Below, piece by piece: positions 48,035 through 57,776 of a DNA stretch of 64,000 nucleotides; within the stretch, counting starts at the first letter, position 1, and each line of letters starts with the position of its first letter. Source of the stretch: Paenibacillus sp. JZ16 (GTDB lineage Bacteria > Bacillota > Bacilli > Paenibacillales > Paenibacillaceae). The notes beneath the pieces are model-generated. The model ran no database searches. It was not told the DNA's origin and was given only the letters and a program-made list of their open reading frames with translations. The stretch is taken from assembly GCF_015326965.1 (NCBI RefSeq), contig NZ_CP017659.1, positions 3,662,501 to 3,726,500 on the forward strand. The letters are read 5' to 3'. Made by a program: the position numbers and the translations under genes.

Positions 48035-50494
48035 TTGTCGAATCCAGTATACGGTAAAAAAGCCGCCACGTCGAGAAAAGGTGAGACGAGATCGGTTTTG
48101 TTTTGGGTGTTAATATCAGGAATAATTCTGTTTCTAGCATGGACGCCATTCCAGACGGCTCTATTTAACGGACAAATGTTAGTATTTGAGAAACCGATTT
48201 TCTGGGCAGCTATCTTGGCTTGTCTACTACTATTTCTCTGGATTGCTCATTCTTATAAAAGCATCCAATTAAAAGATCAAAAAGATTGGCTGGCCGTGGG
48301 TGTACTTTTACTCCCCCTAACTTACATACTCTCACTCATTAGCGCCGCCTCCCATGTTCTTGCCATGAATATGGTCATCATCAATTGTATCTACGCCATA
48401 ATGTTTATCATCGGATTATATGTGTTACGCGAGAATTTGGGGAATCGAATGATTCAAATCACGATTATGACGGTTTCTTATCTGATCGTGGGATTCGGCT
48501 TACTCAACTGGTTTGGCCAAGGCAAGACAGCGGGCGCCATTGCGAAATGGTTTTCCAATACCGTTTTAAACGGCACGTATACCCATGCCGTCATGACTGA
48601 CTCTAACGGTCTGCGTCTGACTTCGGTGTTCCAGTACGCGAATACTTATGCCGCTTTTCTCATGGCATTCCTTTTCGCGGCAGTCTTTTTCGTTACGACT
48701 TCTCGAAAATGGTACGGTCAAGCCTTTCATAGCTTCATGTTGGTACCCATCATCGTATCGCTGCTCTTGACGTTATCTCGGGGCGGTCTGGTGATGTTAC
48801 CTGTTGTGTTTGTTTTGTTACTCCTATTCCTGAAGCCAGCTAAGCAATTATTGTGGATCCTATACTGCAGTATAGCAGGCGTGACTTCACTGATCATTTC
48901 CAAACCAGTAACAGAGTTAGGGTTGAAGTTAAATGAAGCCTTTAGCAGCACTGGTGCCCTTAAAGGCTGGGGTATTTTGCTTGGTGTTTCCGCTATTGTA
49001 GGAATTCTCGGATGGGTTATACAAAGTTTTATTGCTCCCAAACTTGAACGTTCTTTAGACAATTGGTCGGTTAAAAAAACCTCCAACTTATGGATTCCAC
49101 TAGGTTCCGTTGCCATTGGAGGCTTGCTGATCTTCCTATTCATCGGTACCGGATTGAAAAATATACTACCGCAAAACATCAGCGTCCGACTCGAAAATAT
49201 TAACTTTAATCAGCATAGTGTTCTGGAACGTTTTACATTCTATAAAGACGCCATGAAGGTGCTGGCTGACTATCCGATCATCGGAGCCGGAGGCGGAGCA
49301 TGGGCTTCACTCTATGAGCAATATCAGAACAACCCATATACAAGCCGTCAAGCGCATAACTTCTTTTTGCAGTACTTGATCGAAGTTGGAATTGTCGGAT
49401 TTGTGATATTCATGTCGTTTATCCTGTATATTTTCTACAAGTATATTCGCGGTTATATCAAAGGAAATGAAGGCGAACGTAATAGTCACTTCCTTTATCT
49501 GATCATCGTCCTTTCCATTTTGATTCATAGTATTTTGGACTTTAACATGAGTTATGTGTTCATGGGAATTCTAGTATTTCTGGGACTTGGCGGAATGGCA
49601 GCCGTAATGGATAATAAGCCAGTGAAAAAATGGAGCCTCAAAGATTCAACTGCCAGAGGTGCATTTAGTGCAATCGTCGGACTTTGCGGTATTCTTGTCA
49701 TGATTACATCTATCCGGTATGTACAAGCTGCCGACTCTGGAATGGAAGCAGGCAGAATCGTTCAGGTCAGCTCTTCATTTGAGGAAATTAAGGCTCCCCT
49801 TGATAAAGACCTGAGCATACGCCCGAGCCATCCCGATTCAGTACTGTTAACCGCATCACTCTATCAGACTATATATAAGCAAAATCAAGATGAGAATTTT
49901 TATAGCGCATCTGTTGATCTACTAAATAAAGCGTTAGAAGCTGAACCATATAACAAATCTATGCTTAGTCGATTAATTGAAAGTTACGAAATGAAACAGC
50001 AACCGGAGCAAGCTTATGAAGTACTTATCAATAATGCCTATAAATTTAAATGGGACATTAGCTGGTCCGAACAGATTATCAATAAAGGTTATGATCTAGG
50101 GATGAAGGCACTTGGGGCTGGAGACGCAGCAACGAAAGACAAGTACTTCAAGCAAGCAACTGAAGCATTTGCCAAGGTTCAGACAGGTATTCAGCATTTG
50201 GCTACATTACCGGAAGGTCAATTGCAAGGGCGCTCATTTGAAAACACACCCGACATGATCCTCCATACAGGCAAAATGCACTTCATGATGAATCAACCAG
50301 AGCAAGCATCAGAAACTCTTAAGCTCGGCATACAAGAAGATCTCTCACAGACAACCCAACAGGAGATTGTGCGTTGGTATCTGGCAGCATTGCAAAAACA
50401 AAACTTGAGTGATGATGCCCTTATGGGGAAACTAACCCAAGTTGATCCGAATGCGAAGGACAATGTTCAACAACTTGCTAATCTTCAATTCTAA
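48035..50494 (+). CDS. O-antigen ligase-like membrane protein with TPR tail
   Basis: An 819-aa protein. About 12-14 membrane segments span residues 15-580, with a Wzy_C/WaaL-type domain. Visible features are LTLSRGGLVMLPVVF, the large outer loop containing ERFTFYKDAMKVLADYPI, IIGAGGGAW, and RQAHNFFLQYLIEVGIVG with the conserved His. Residues about 580-819 hold TPR-like helices. Known relatives ligate lipid-linked glycan to lipid A or, in Gram-positive S-layer clusters, to surface protein; others polymerise glycan. With an ABC exporter here a ligase role fits better than a Wzy role; this is inference. The TTG at 48035 follows AAAAGGAG by 9 bases; the frame is open from 48002. Divergent to the rest of the cluster. 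Confidence 0.85.
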   Translation: MSNPVYGKKAATSRKGETRSVLFWVLISGIILFLAWTPFQTALFNGQMLVFEKPIFWAAILACLLLFLWIAHSYKSIQLKDQKDWLAVGVLLLPLTYILSLISAASHVLAMNMVIINCIYAIMFIIGLYVLRENLGNRMIQITIMTVSYLIVGFGLLNWFGQGKTAGAIAKWFSNTVLNGTYTHAVMTDSNGLRLTSVFQYANTYAAFLMAFLFAAVFFVTTSRKWYGQAFHSFMLVPIIVSLLLTLSRGGLVMLPVVFVLLLLFLKPAKQLLWILYCSIAGVTSLIISKPVTELGLKLNEAFSSTGALKGWGILLGVSAIVGILGWVIQSFIAPKLERSLDNWSVKKTSNLWIPLGSVAIGGLLIFLFIGTGLKNILPQNISVRLENINFNQHSVLERFTFYKDAMKVLADYPIIGAGGGAWASLYEQYQNNPYTSRQAHNFFLQYLIEVGIVGFVIFMSFILYIFYKYIRGYIKGNEGERNSHFLYLIIVLSILIHSILDFNMSYVFMGILVFLGLGGMAAVMDNKPVKKWSLKDSTARGAFSAIVGLCGILVMITSIRYVQAADSGMEAGRIVQVSSSFEEIKAPLDKDLSIRPSHPDSVLLTASLYQTIYKQNQDENFYSASVDLLNKALEAEPYNKSMLSRLIESYEMKQQPEQAYEVLINNAYKFKWDISWSEQIINKGYDLGMKALGAGDAATKDKYFKQATEAFAKVQTGIQHLATLPEGQLQGRSFENTPDMILHTGKMHFMMNQPEQASETLKLGIQEDLSQTTQQEIVRWYLAALQKQNLSDDALMGKLTQVDPNAKDNVQQLANLQF

Positions 50495-50496
50495 TT

Positions 50497-50547
50497 AAAA
50501 AGGAGGCAGTTCGTGGTAGAAATCTTCTACCCAACTGCCCCTTTTTC
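50497..50547. terminator. Bidirectional terminator
   Basis: Long stem AAAAGGAGGCAGTT ... AACTGCCCCTTTTT with inner GGTAGAA/TTCTACC pairing, between the convergent ends at 50494 and 50568; U-tracts on both sides. Confidence 0.88.
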
Positions 50548-50567
50548 TTATGTGTAACAAATCGCTT

Positions 50568-51440
50568 TTACCGAACTTTAGCCAAAACACCGCTTAAATA
50601 TGCAAGTAAATCCTCTCTCAAATCTTCCCGCTGCAATGCATAATGAATACTGGTTTCAATAAAACCCAGCTTTTCTCCGACATCATGGCGCATCCCGTCA
50701 AAATGATACGCATAGATGGGGCGCCGATGAGCTAAGGTGGAGAGCGCATCGGTCAGTTGGATCTCCCCGTTCTTTCCAACCTCCTGATTCTCCAGCAAAT
50801 CGAAGATTTCCGGCGGCAAAATATAGCGGCCCATGATGGCCAGATTGGAAGGCGCCTCGGCACGGGAGGGCTTCTCTACCAATCTTGATGTTTCATAGAT
50901 TCGTTCTGATTTCTGAAGTCCATCTACGATCCCGTAACGATCCACTTCGTCCCAGGATACCGGCTGAACGCCTACAATGGCAGATTGGTAGGCATCATAT
51001 ACCTTCATCATCTGCTTGAGACATGGAGTCTCTGACTCTACAATGTCATCGCCTAGCAACACCGCAAAAGGCTCATCTCCAATGAACTTGCGTGCGCACC
51101 AAATGGCATGACCCAGCCCCTTAGGTTCCTTTTGACGGATATAATGGATATCTGCCATGTTGGAGGGCTTCCGCACTTCTTCGAGGAGGTTCCATTTCCC
51201 TTTCTCTGCTAGGTTATGTTCCAGCTCAAATGAAGAATCAAAATGATCCTCAATCGCCCGCTTCCCCTTACCCGTCACAATGATAATGTCCTCGATGCCG
51301 GAAGCGACCGCTTCCTCGATGATGTATTGTATGGTCGGCTTGTCCACAATGGGAAGCATCTCTTTCGGCATCGCTTTCGTGGCTGGCAGGAAACGCGTAC
51401 CAAGTCCAGCGGCCGGTATGATCGCTTTACGAATGTTCAT
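50568..51440 (-). CDS. galU: UTP-glucose-1-phosphate uridylyltransferase
   Basis: A 290-aa GalU/GtaB enzyme that makes UDP-glucose: [73 protein letters not shown]-glucose could feed the initiating sugar-phosphate transferase at 27901. The ATG at 51440 follows TTGGAGAAG; an upstream frame to 51482 has no better site. Confidence 0.95.
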   Translation of the reverse strand: MNIRKAIIPAAGLGTRFLPATKAMPKEMLPIVDKPTIQYIIEEAVASGIEDIIIVTGKGKRAIEDHFDSSFELEHNLAEKGKWNLLEEVRKPSNMADIHYIRQKEPKGLGHAIWCARKFIGDEPFAVLLGDDIVESETPCLKQMMKVYDAYQSAIVGVQPVSWDEVDRYGIVDGLQKSERIYETSRLVEKPSRAEAPSNLAIMGRYILPPEIFDLLENQEVGKNGEIQLTDALSTLAHRRPIYAYHFDGMRHDVGEKLGFIETSIHYALQREDLREDLLAYLSGVLAKVR

Positions 51441-51736
51441 TTTATCTTCTCCAATCCAGTAAGTCTCCCATATTGATGACATTGTATCATGAGTCCGGCC
51501 AACCCATCGATAAAATCAGTTTTTATCAGATGCAGGCGGCATAGTGTCCGTGATTTTAGCCGCTTAGGCCGCGTTACCTTTCTCTTTACCTTATCGGTTT
51601 TGATGTGGCTTTTTCAAGGTGGGGCCGATAACTGGAAATGACGCCTCCCAGTTTTATCCATGGAAATAGCCAAGACTCCTCCGATATACTAGTACGAAAC
51701 TTCGATGGACCAAAAAGCCAAAGGAGCTGGTTACTG

Positions 51737-52783
51737 ATGAAAGAGAGAGACGCCTATTTCGATAACCTCAAATTCATACTGATCCTGTTGGTGGTCGTGG
51801 GGCATCTCATCGAGCCGTTTAACGGCGAAGCAGCAATGGGAGCGATTTATCAGTTCATTTACTCGTTTCATATGCCGCTGTTTATTTTTGCGGCCGGTTA
51901 TTTTGCCAAATGCATTCAATCCCCCAAACAATACGTCGGCCTGCTGTCGGGACTGGTCGTACCGTATTTCATATTCGAGACGCTCTATACCCTGTTCGAC
52001 TATTACATGCAAGGCTTGGATCGGCTCGATTTCACGTACTTTTACCCCAACTGGATCCTGTGGTTCCTGTTCAGCATGATGCTCTGGAAAATGCTTCTGC
52101 CGTACCTGCTGATGCTCAAATACCCGCTCGTCGTCTGTTTCGCGATGTCCATCATGCTCGGGTACTCGATCGATGTCGACTATTACGCGAGCATTTCGCG
52201 CACGCTGTACTTCCTGCCATTTTTTCTCATCGGATATGTTTTCAAAAAGGAATGGCTGGATGCCATCAAGGCTCGATCCTTCCAGCTACTATCGATTGCC
52301 CTGCTCGCTGGCGGATTTGTCTTGCTGTATATGCTATCGCCAATTCTGGATGCCAGCTGGTTCTACGGAGCAATGCCTTATCTGGAGTTCGGCTTGGACT
52401 CGTGGTATGCAGGCTTCTACCGAATGATCACCTACGCGTTCACCGTCATCATGGGACTATGCGTCCTCTCCCTCATTCCGGAGTCGGATACGCCCTTCAC
52501 CGCCCGTGGGGTTAATACCATGTACGTCTTTTTGCTTCACGGGTTCATCGTCAAAACGATGCAGCATCTGAGCTGGTTTGAAGCGTTCCGGTCTACCGGA
52601 GGCAAGCTGCTGCTAATCCTGTTCGGCACCCTCTTGACTTGGCTGCTATCCTCGTCTTGGATCAAACGCGGCTTCGGTTGGATCGTCGAGCCGAACGTCG
52701 GGTTTCTATTCCATTATCGATCCAAGCACCGCCATGAACGCGCCGAAACGAAGCGTTCCGACGCAAAAAAGAGTGATGCCTAA
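51737..52783 (+). CDS. Acyltransferase family 3 membrane protein
   Basis: A 348-aa protein with about 10 membrane segments. It begins RDAYFDNLKFILILLVVVGH, where the His is the family's conserved catalytic residue, followed by YSFHMPLFIFAAGYFAK. Family members transfer acetyl, succinyl or similar groups to sugars of surface glycans. The ATG at 51737 follows AAAGGAG by 10 bases; the frame opens at 51638 without a good site. Its place next to galU and the glycan cluster suggests decoration of that glycan (inference). Confidence 0.82.
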   Translation: MKERDAYFDNLKFILILLVVVGHLIEPFNGEAAMGAIYQFIYSFHMPLFIFAAGYFAKCIQSPKQYVGLLSGLVVPYFIFETLYTLFDYYMQGLDRLDFTYFYPNWILWFLFSMMLWKMLLPYLLMLKYPLVVCFAMSIMLGYSIDVDYYASISRTLYFLPFFLIGYVFKKEWLDAIKARSFQLLSIALLAGGFVLLYMLSPILDASWFYGAMPYLEFGLDSWYAGFYRMITYAFTVIMGLCVLSLIPESDTPFTARGVNTMYVFLLHGFIVKTMQHLSWFEAFRSTGGKLLLILFGTLLTWLLSSSWIKRGFGWIVEPNVGFLFHYRSKHRHERAETKRSDAKKSDA

Positions 52784-52796
52784 CTTGGCATCACTC
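52771..52796. terminator. Bidirectional terminator
   Basis: Perfect 10-bp stem GAGTGATGCC / GGCATCACTC. It overlaps the stop of the acyltransferase gene and ends on the minus strand in TTTTTT, serving the U32 peptidase gene. Confidence 0.85.
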
Positions 52797-52847
52797 CCTC
52801 TTATTCATTAAATCGCTCGATATATACGCAATACGCGTGCTGCTTCC

Positions 52848-55361
52848 TTACTTCACCAACTGCCCCCGCGTTACGCCAAGCTGGTTGGTCGCCTTCAGCT
52901 TCTTCCACACCTGGGTGCCGCTGATCTCGCCGCGCAGGGCGCGGTTGTAGAGATCGATGACCTCGTGGACTTGTTCCGGCGTTTCCTCGAGGAACTCCAC
53001 GCGGTAGCTGGATACGCCTAGCTCCATGAAGTTGGCCAGGTATTCGGCGCCGGATTGCTCGATGGCGTTGTAGACGGTGTTACGGCAGCCTTCGTCGACC
53101 CGTACCGGGTGGGACATGCCGATCCGGTCCTGCAGGGACACGCGGCTCTCTTCGCACGGACGACCGCAGTTCGTGAAGTCCGTTCCTTCGCTGAGGAACG
53201 TACAGTACACGCAGTGCTCGGTATGGAACATCGGCAGATGCTGATGGATGACGATCTCCATCTTGGACGTGTCGGCCTTCCCAAGAAGATCCACCATCTG
53301 CTGGATGTTCAGATCATAGGAAGGCGTGACGGTGTCGCATCCGGCTTCGAGGAACAGGTCAACCGCCTTGTGGTTGGCAATGTTCAGGGAGAAGTCGCCG
53401 ATCAACCGGGGATGCTTCGCCCCCGGGTTCTCCATCCGGTGGCGCAGGTAGAAATACAGCGCACCGGTGTTGCGCACCAGCACGGCGTCCGGCTGGAGGC
53501 GCAGGATGTTGTTGTGGTAGCCGTTCTCGCCCGGCATGTGAATGCGCGGCGTTGCCAGCGCAATCTGTTTGCCGGCTGCACGCACGGCTTCCACCGCTGC
53601 CGGGAACTGCTTGATGAATTCGAAGTCGGCGTAGATCATCTCGACGCCGGCCTCAAGCGCAGCCTCAACCTGCGGGAGGCTGCGGCACAGCGCGGTGAGC
53701 TTCGCTTCACCGCGGGCCACGGGCGCTGCGGGCACAGCCGCATCGCCATACACCGACACCGCCCGTTTCACGTACACGGGCGGCTTCGGCCGCTCGCCAG
53801 CGAGCAGCTCCACCGCACGGCGGCGGATGCTGTTGAGCTCGCGAATCGGCACGATGACGTCGCCGTACAGGTCGACGTCGAGTGCCTCGAGCTGGAACAC
53901 CGTTCCGCCCAGGCGGCCAAGCTGCTCCTCCAGGATCTCCTGGCTGAGCGGCCGCTTCTGGGCTATCTCCAGTTCCAGCTCCGAATCCACTTGGACCGTC
54001 GTGCCCTTCTGCACATCGGTCCACCAGGTCGACAGCGGCTGTCCGGGACGGCCGCTGATACGCACATGTACCGGGAATACCCGGTACGGCTTCTCCGTCT
54101 CGTACGTCTGACGGAGGCGCTTATCCAGCGCCGGATCGTTGGTCTTCCAGATCCGGTCGCCGACATGCAGCTTGCGTAGGTCCACGTCACTCCGGCCGGG
54201 AACGATATCGACGATCCAGCCTTCCTGCGCTTCACCCTCCAGCTTGACGCCTTTGCGGCGAACGTCGTAGACGCGTCCACCTTCTTCTTTTTTCGTTGGG
54301 TCGCCGGCATCGAACACAATACCATCTCCACGCTTCAGCGGCGCATCCAGCTTGCAGACGACACCGTCACGCAGAATTTGCTCCACCCGGCCGAGGTACA
54401 CACCGCGGCTTTTCGGGAACGTACCCTCGACCAGCTTTTTATTGTTCGTTCCATCCAGGAAGCCATGCGTGAAGCCGCGGGAGAAGCTCTGCTGCAGCTC
54501 GCGCACCTCTTCCTTGCTCGGTCTCGCATCTTCGCCGTCAAAATACCGGTCGATCGCCTTCCGATACTTGCTCACAACGTTAGCCACGTACTCTGGAGTC
54601 TTCAACCGGCCCTCAATCTTGAACGAGGTCACGCCCGCTTCAATCAGCTCCGGCATCAGATCGATCGCAGCCAGATCTTTCGGTGAGAGCAAGTAGGCGA
54701 CGTCGCCCATTGGTTTCTGCTCGCCATCCACGATCAGATCGTACGGCAGACGACAAGCCTGCGCACACTCTCCGCGGTTGGCGGAGCGGCCGCCCCACAT
54801 TTCGGAAGTCAGGCATTGGCCCGAATAGGACACGCACAACGCACCATGCACGAATACTTCCATTGGAAGCTTCGCCTGCTCCCCGATCTTCTGGATTTGC
54901 TTCAGATTGTTCTCGCGTCCCAATACGACACGTTCCATATTGAACGGCTTCGTGAACTCAACGGCCTCCGGCGACGTAATCGTCATTTGCGTAGAACCAT
55001 GGATCGGGAAGTCCGGGGAAATCTCGCGAATCATTTTTACCAGACCCAAATCCTGTACAATCACCGCATCCACGCCTGCATCTACGCACGCATCGATCAG
55101 TTCCTTGGCATCCTCCAGTTCGTTCTCGAACACCAGAATATTGAAGGTCAGGAACCCCTTAACCCCATAACTGTGCAAGAAGGCCATAATCTCGGACAGC
55201 TCGTCCATCCGGAAATTGTTCGCCCGTGCGCGCGCATTAAATTTCTCGACCCCAAAAAAGATCGCGTCCGCCCCGTTCGCCACCGCGGCCCGCATGCAAT
55301 CCCAATCCCCTGCCGGTGCCAGCAGCTCCACGTCTTCTCTTCGTAGTGCTTTCGTGTCCAT
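52848..55361 (-). CDS. U32 family peptidase/collagenase-like protein
   Basis: An 837-aa protein. The N-terminal U32 TIM-barrel domain has ELLAPAGDWDCMRAAVANGADAIFFG (in pieces), FVHGALCVSYSGQCL, and RGECAQACRLPY with the clustered cysteines seen in family members thought to bind an iron-sulfur cluster. A DUF3656-type middle region (about 390-510) is followed by a second barrel-like part with CVYCTFLSEGTDFTNCGRPC. Proteins of this layout include RlhA, needed for 23S rRNA hydroxycytidine formation; whether this one does that is open. Start ATG follows GGGAGG by 6 bases. Single-gene unit with its own terminator. Confidence 0.88.
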   Translation of the reverse strand: MDTKALRREDVELLAPAGDWDCMRAAVANGADAIFFGVEKFNARARANNFRMDELSEIMAFLHSYGVKGFLTFNILVFENELEDAKELIDACVDAGVDAVIVQDLGLVKMIREISPDFPIHGSTQMTITSPEAVEFTKPFNMERVVLGRENNLKQIQKIGEQAKLPMEVFVHGALCVSYSGQCLTSEMWGGRSANRGECAQACRLPYDLIVDGEQKPMGDVAYLLSPKDLAAIDLMPELIEAGVTSFKIEGRLKTPEYVANVVSKYRKAIDRYFDGEDARPSKEEVRELQQSFSRGFTHGFLDGTNNKKLVEGTFPKSRGVYLGRVEQILRDGVVCKLDAPLKRGDGIVFDAGDPTKKEEGGRVYDVRRKGVKLEGEAQEGWIVDIVPGRSDVDLRKLHVGDRIWKTNDPALDKRLRQTYETEKPYRVFPVHVRISGRPGQPLSTWWTDVQKGTTVQVDSELELEIAQKRPLSQEILEEQLGRLGGTVFQLEALDVDLYGDVIVPIRELNSIRRRAVELLAGERPKPPVYVKRAVSVYGDAAVPAAPVARGEAKLTALCRSLPQVEAALEAGVEMIYADFEFIKQFPAAVEAVRAAGKQIALATPRIHMPGENGYHNNILRLQPDAVLVRNTGALYFYLRHRMENPGAKHPRLIGDFSLNIANHKAVDLFLEAGCDTVTPSYDLNIQQMVDLLGKADTSKMEIVIHQHLPMFHTEHCVYCTFLSEGTDFTNCGRPCEESRVSLQDRIGMSHPVRVDEGCRNTVYNAIEQSGAEYLANFMELGVSSYRVEFLEETPEQVHEVIDLYNRALRGEISGTQVWKKLKATNQLGVTRGQLVK

Positions 55362-55719
55362 CTATATCCTCCCAGGCCGGTTCAAGCCGGCGTGCTGTGT
55401 ACTACTATTCTTTCATTGAAACCTGCAAGCCATACTCTATGTTCATAGAACAGGGCCTCCGACATCTATATCAATTGATTTTGTAAATGCTTCGAAAGCT
55501 TTTCAACTTATCTAGTTTACCAAAAGTCCGGCTTCTCTTCTACCTGCTAACTTGATTTCCACACTTTTGATAGTGTTGCCATAATCCGCATAGCACACTC
55601 GGTTTCGCTTGCCTGCGGTTCATTATCTAGTTTGGTGGGGACGCGGACGTTAAACTCCCTGTGATGATCTGACTCCCTGTTATCTTCATAGCCATAACAT
55701 CTTTAAAAGAAAAATAAAC

Positions 55720-55741
55720 AAGCCCTCCCATCGGAAGGCTT
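55720..55741 (-). terminator. Terminator downstream of the AlkC-like gene
   Basis: Minus strand AAGCCTTCC / GGAGGGCTT (one G-U pair) followed by GTTTATTTTTC. It lies 345 bases after the AlkC-like stop, so a second gene probably once ended here. Confidence 0.75.
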
Positions 55742-56074
55742 GCCTCACATCATCCTCAGCGACTGCTACTAGCAGATGATTATCCGTGCGGGGCTAGTGT
55801 TATCTCTTTTCTTTTGCATATGGAGATTACTTCCCCCTACCTTTATCAGGGAGCTGGGATACAGCATGTTGATATCCGTATCCGTCAGAACCTCCTTAAC
55901 ATCTCAGCGGTCGATAGCCATCCAAGCATGCCGCGAAGCACGCACCGTGCGCACGATGTACACAACGTTGGAACGAAATCGCCCCAACCGTCAACTGGTT
56001 CCTGGATTCCTTCATCACAGGTTTGCCAGTGCACGACCTGCCTTCAAGTTTGCCAGTACATCGTCCTGCACCAT
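55742..56074 (-). pseudogene. Possible decayed gene behind the AlkC-like gene
   Basis: Twelve bases after the AlkC-like stop, AGGAGG precedes ATG 56074, which opens MVQDDVLANLKAGRALANL and then hits TGA. In the next frame the sequence continues as DEGIQEPVDGWGDFVPTL, and in a third as VYIVRTVRASRHAWMAIDR and DVKEVLTDTDINML before further stops. This looks like a short gene broken by frameshifts. CTGGCAAAC occurs twice within 30 bases. Family unknown; chance open frames remain possible. Confidence 0.35.
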
Positions 56075-56086
56075 GCCCTCCTACTC

Positions 56087-57184
56087 TTACTCCGCACCCT
56101 CCAGCACAAAATCCATGCTCGCCAACCGCTTGCCGTTCACAACAATGTGAAGACGGTGATCACCCGAATAGAAACGACGCGTGGAGATCGGTTTAAATGA
56201 CTGCTTCTTCTCCACCTTCCAGCTTCCCGGCGCATAGATCTTGTCCGAGCATTTATAACGTTTCGGCGCAAGCTTGCCGCTTGCCTTCATATAATCGATC
56301 TCATAATCGATGCGGAGCGCCATCGGATGGCCGGTTTCGTTGACCACCTGAAAAGCGAATTCCAGATCATCCCCCATTGCGATCACGGAACGCTTAATCC
56401 GCAGCTCGCGCACCTCAAGACCCTCCAGCTCTTCAAGCTCCTCATATCCGAAAATGGCCAGTGCCCGGATATCACCCTTCCGAAGGAGCGAACGCAGCGC
56501 ATGCCGTACGATCCAATCCGTTAACGGATGTTTGCCATACCATTTGGCGGCGATCTCAAGCACAAGCTCCGGATGATCCTTGGAGATATCATTCAAGTGA
56601 TTGGCAACGCTTTTTCTAACATATAAGGAAGGATCCTCTTTCAACTGCTCCAGGATCGGCAGCGCCGGACGCGGATCCTTAATCAGGGCCGGCAGCTGCG
56701 ACGCCCAAGGCAGGCGTGGTCTGCAGCCTTCACTCGCCAACCGGCGCAAATGCTCGTCATCGGACTGTGCCCATGTCATCATCTGAGCCAGCATCCGTTC
56801 CTGATCCTGGATGATAAAGGGCCGAACCGCAAACTCCGCCGTGGAAGAATGCGTGAATACCGCCAAAGCCTCCATCGAGGTCTCCAGATCCTCCATCCCG
56901 TTCACCTCGACATAGTCAGGGAAGAACACATATTCCACGCCTCTAAAATGCGGGGCTACCTGTTTCAGAATCTGAACGGCTTCCGGGTAAGAAGCAGGCA
57001 GCGTGTCCGTTAAGGCCAGCGTAATATGCCGGATGCGCTGCTTGAACTCCTCTTGTCCCCAGGCTTCATTATGAATCAGCTCCATGAACCGGTTCGAATC
57101 GAATGCCGGATAAACCTCCTTCAACCGATCGGTCACTTGCTGGAACAACGTATTTGAATATAGATCCTTCAGCGTTTCTCTCAT
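56087..57184 (-). CDS. AlkC/AlkD-like DNA alkylation repair protein
   Basis: A 365-aa protein made of HEAT-like helical repeats (residues about 1-245; e.g. YVRKSVANHLNDISKDHPEL, WIVRHALRSLLRKGD) followed by a beta-rich C-terminal domain (about 255-360). This layout matches AlkC-type DNA glycosylases, which remove 3-methyladenine-type alkylated bases without flipping them; some carry an Ig-like C-terminal domain. LPWASQLPALIKDP resembles the conserved region near the DNA-binding groove. Start ATG follows AGGGAGA. Confidence 0.82.
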   Translation of the reverse strand: MRETLKDLYSNTLFQQVTDRLKEVYPAFDSNRFMELIHNEAWGQEEFKQRIRHITLALTDTLPASYPEAVQILKQVAPHFRGVEYVFFPDYVEVNGMEDLETSMEALAVFTHSSTAEFAVRPFIIQDQERMLAQMMTWAQSDDEHLRRLASEGCRPRLPWASQLPALIKDPRPALPILEQLKEDPSLYVRKSVANHLNDISKDHPELVLEIAAKWYGKHPLTDWIVRHALRSLLRKGDIRALAIFGYEELEELEGLEVRELRIKRSVIAMGDDLEFAFQVVNETGHPMALRIDYEIDYMKASGKLAPKRYKCSDKIYAPGSWKVEKKQSFKPISTRRFYSGDHRLHIVVNGKRLASMDFVLEGAE

Positions 57185-57440
57185 ATAAGATCTCCCTAAA
57201 AAAATAATTTTTACGATATTGCATCCACGTCTTATGGAATCCTGAAAGCCCTTTATTTATGCGATAAGCCGGCGGTTCCAACCCATCTCCAAAAGAGCCG
57301 TCAACCGCTCCAACCCCATTCCCCGCCTCTTCCCAATCCAAAACATGTGGTGTAGGATGAAGTTGCACGCCTTTCGCTTTAGCGCGGCAGTCTGGTTCAT
57401 TCCAGTTTGCCAAATTAGTGGGGCGTTTTGCTTTATCCAT
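57069..57440 (-). CDS. Doubtful small open frame, 123 aa
   Basis: It has a good ribosome binding site (GGGAGG, 6 bases before the ATG) and reads MDKAKRPTNLANWNEPDC at its start. Its last 116 bases overlap the AlkC-like gene in another frame, and no family is recognised. It could be a truncated gene or chance. Confidence 0.25.
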   Translation of the reverse strand: MDKAKRPTNLANWNEPDCRAKAKGVQLHPTPHVLDWEEAGNGVGAVDGSFGDGLEPPAYRINKGLSGFHKTWMQYRKNYFFREILYERNAEGSIFKYVVPASDRSVEGGLSGIRFEPVHGADS

Positions 57441-57776
57441 ATCCTGCCTCCCGCTGCTGGGATGTCACAATGTATATATGAACAACTTTCTTATCTCTCA
57501 AGAAAAACGTCTATCGACGTACCTTCACAGATGACAGACCGCATGTAGAGGAAGTTTTTCTTTCGAGATAAGCGCAGCGCCTTCTCCAGGACGGTAAACC
57601 TACGGATTCTCCTGCAGGAACTCCTGCAGCTTCTCGGCGAACAAGGACTCAAGTCTCGAAGTTCATACTTTTGCTATCTCTAAAAATGTAATACATACAT
57701 CATTATCCCATTTCAAAAGACAGGAGGCGAAGCTCGAAGGATTACAACAAATCGCACACCAGGAGATGAAGAAGAC
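57185..57776. other. Intergenic region with repeat copy 2
   Basis: Contains the dispersed repeat (57490-57572), two close CCTGCAGGA-like palindromes near 57611-57630, and the leader of the MFS gene. A minus-strand open frame starts at 57440 after GGGAGG, but it runs into the AlkC-like gene and has no recognisable product. Confidence 0.5.
57490..57572. repeat. Dispersed repeat, copy 2, with terminal inverted repeats
   Basis: Left end CTTATCTCTCAAGAAAAAC (57490-57508) and right end GTTTTTCTTTCGAGATAAG (57554-57572) are inverted repeats with two mismatches. Bases 57500-57521 are identical to 26660-26681. The inner hairpin ACGTC-TATC-GACGT and a GACCGCATG box are shared with copy 1. About 83 bases long, non-coding. 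Confidence 0.65.

Larger units (their letters stand above)
55362..56086. other. Intergenic region with remnants
   Basis: 55362-55715 holds the U32 gene's upstream region and nothing else recognised. 55720-55741 is a terminator. 55742-56074 holds a probable decayed gene on the minus strand. Confidence 0.5.

Noticed and set aside
53055..54179. 374-aa open frame on the plus strand
   Set aside because: Antisense of the U32 peptidase gene; composition is typical of a shadow frame.
55776..56150. 124-aa plus-strand frame starting MIIRAGLVL, matching a piece of the MFS protein at 57777
   Set aside because: Only about 24 bases match; nothing before or after aligns, and the rest overlaps the AlkC-like gene. 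Chance similarity is more likely than a pseudogene copy.
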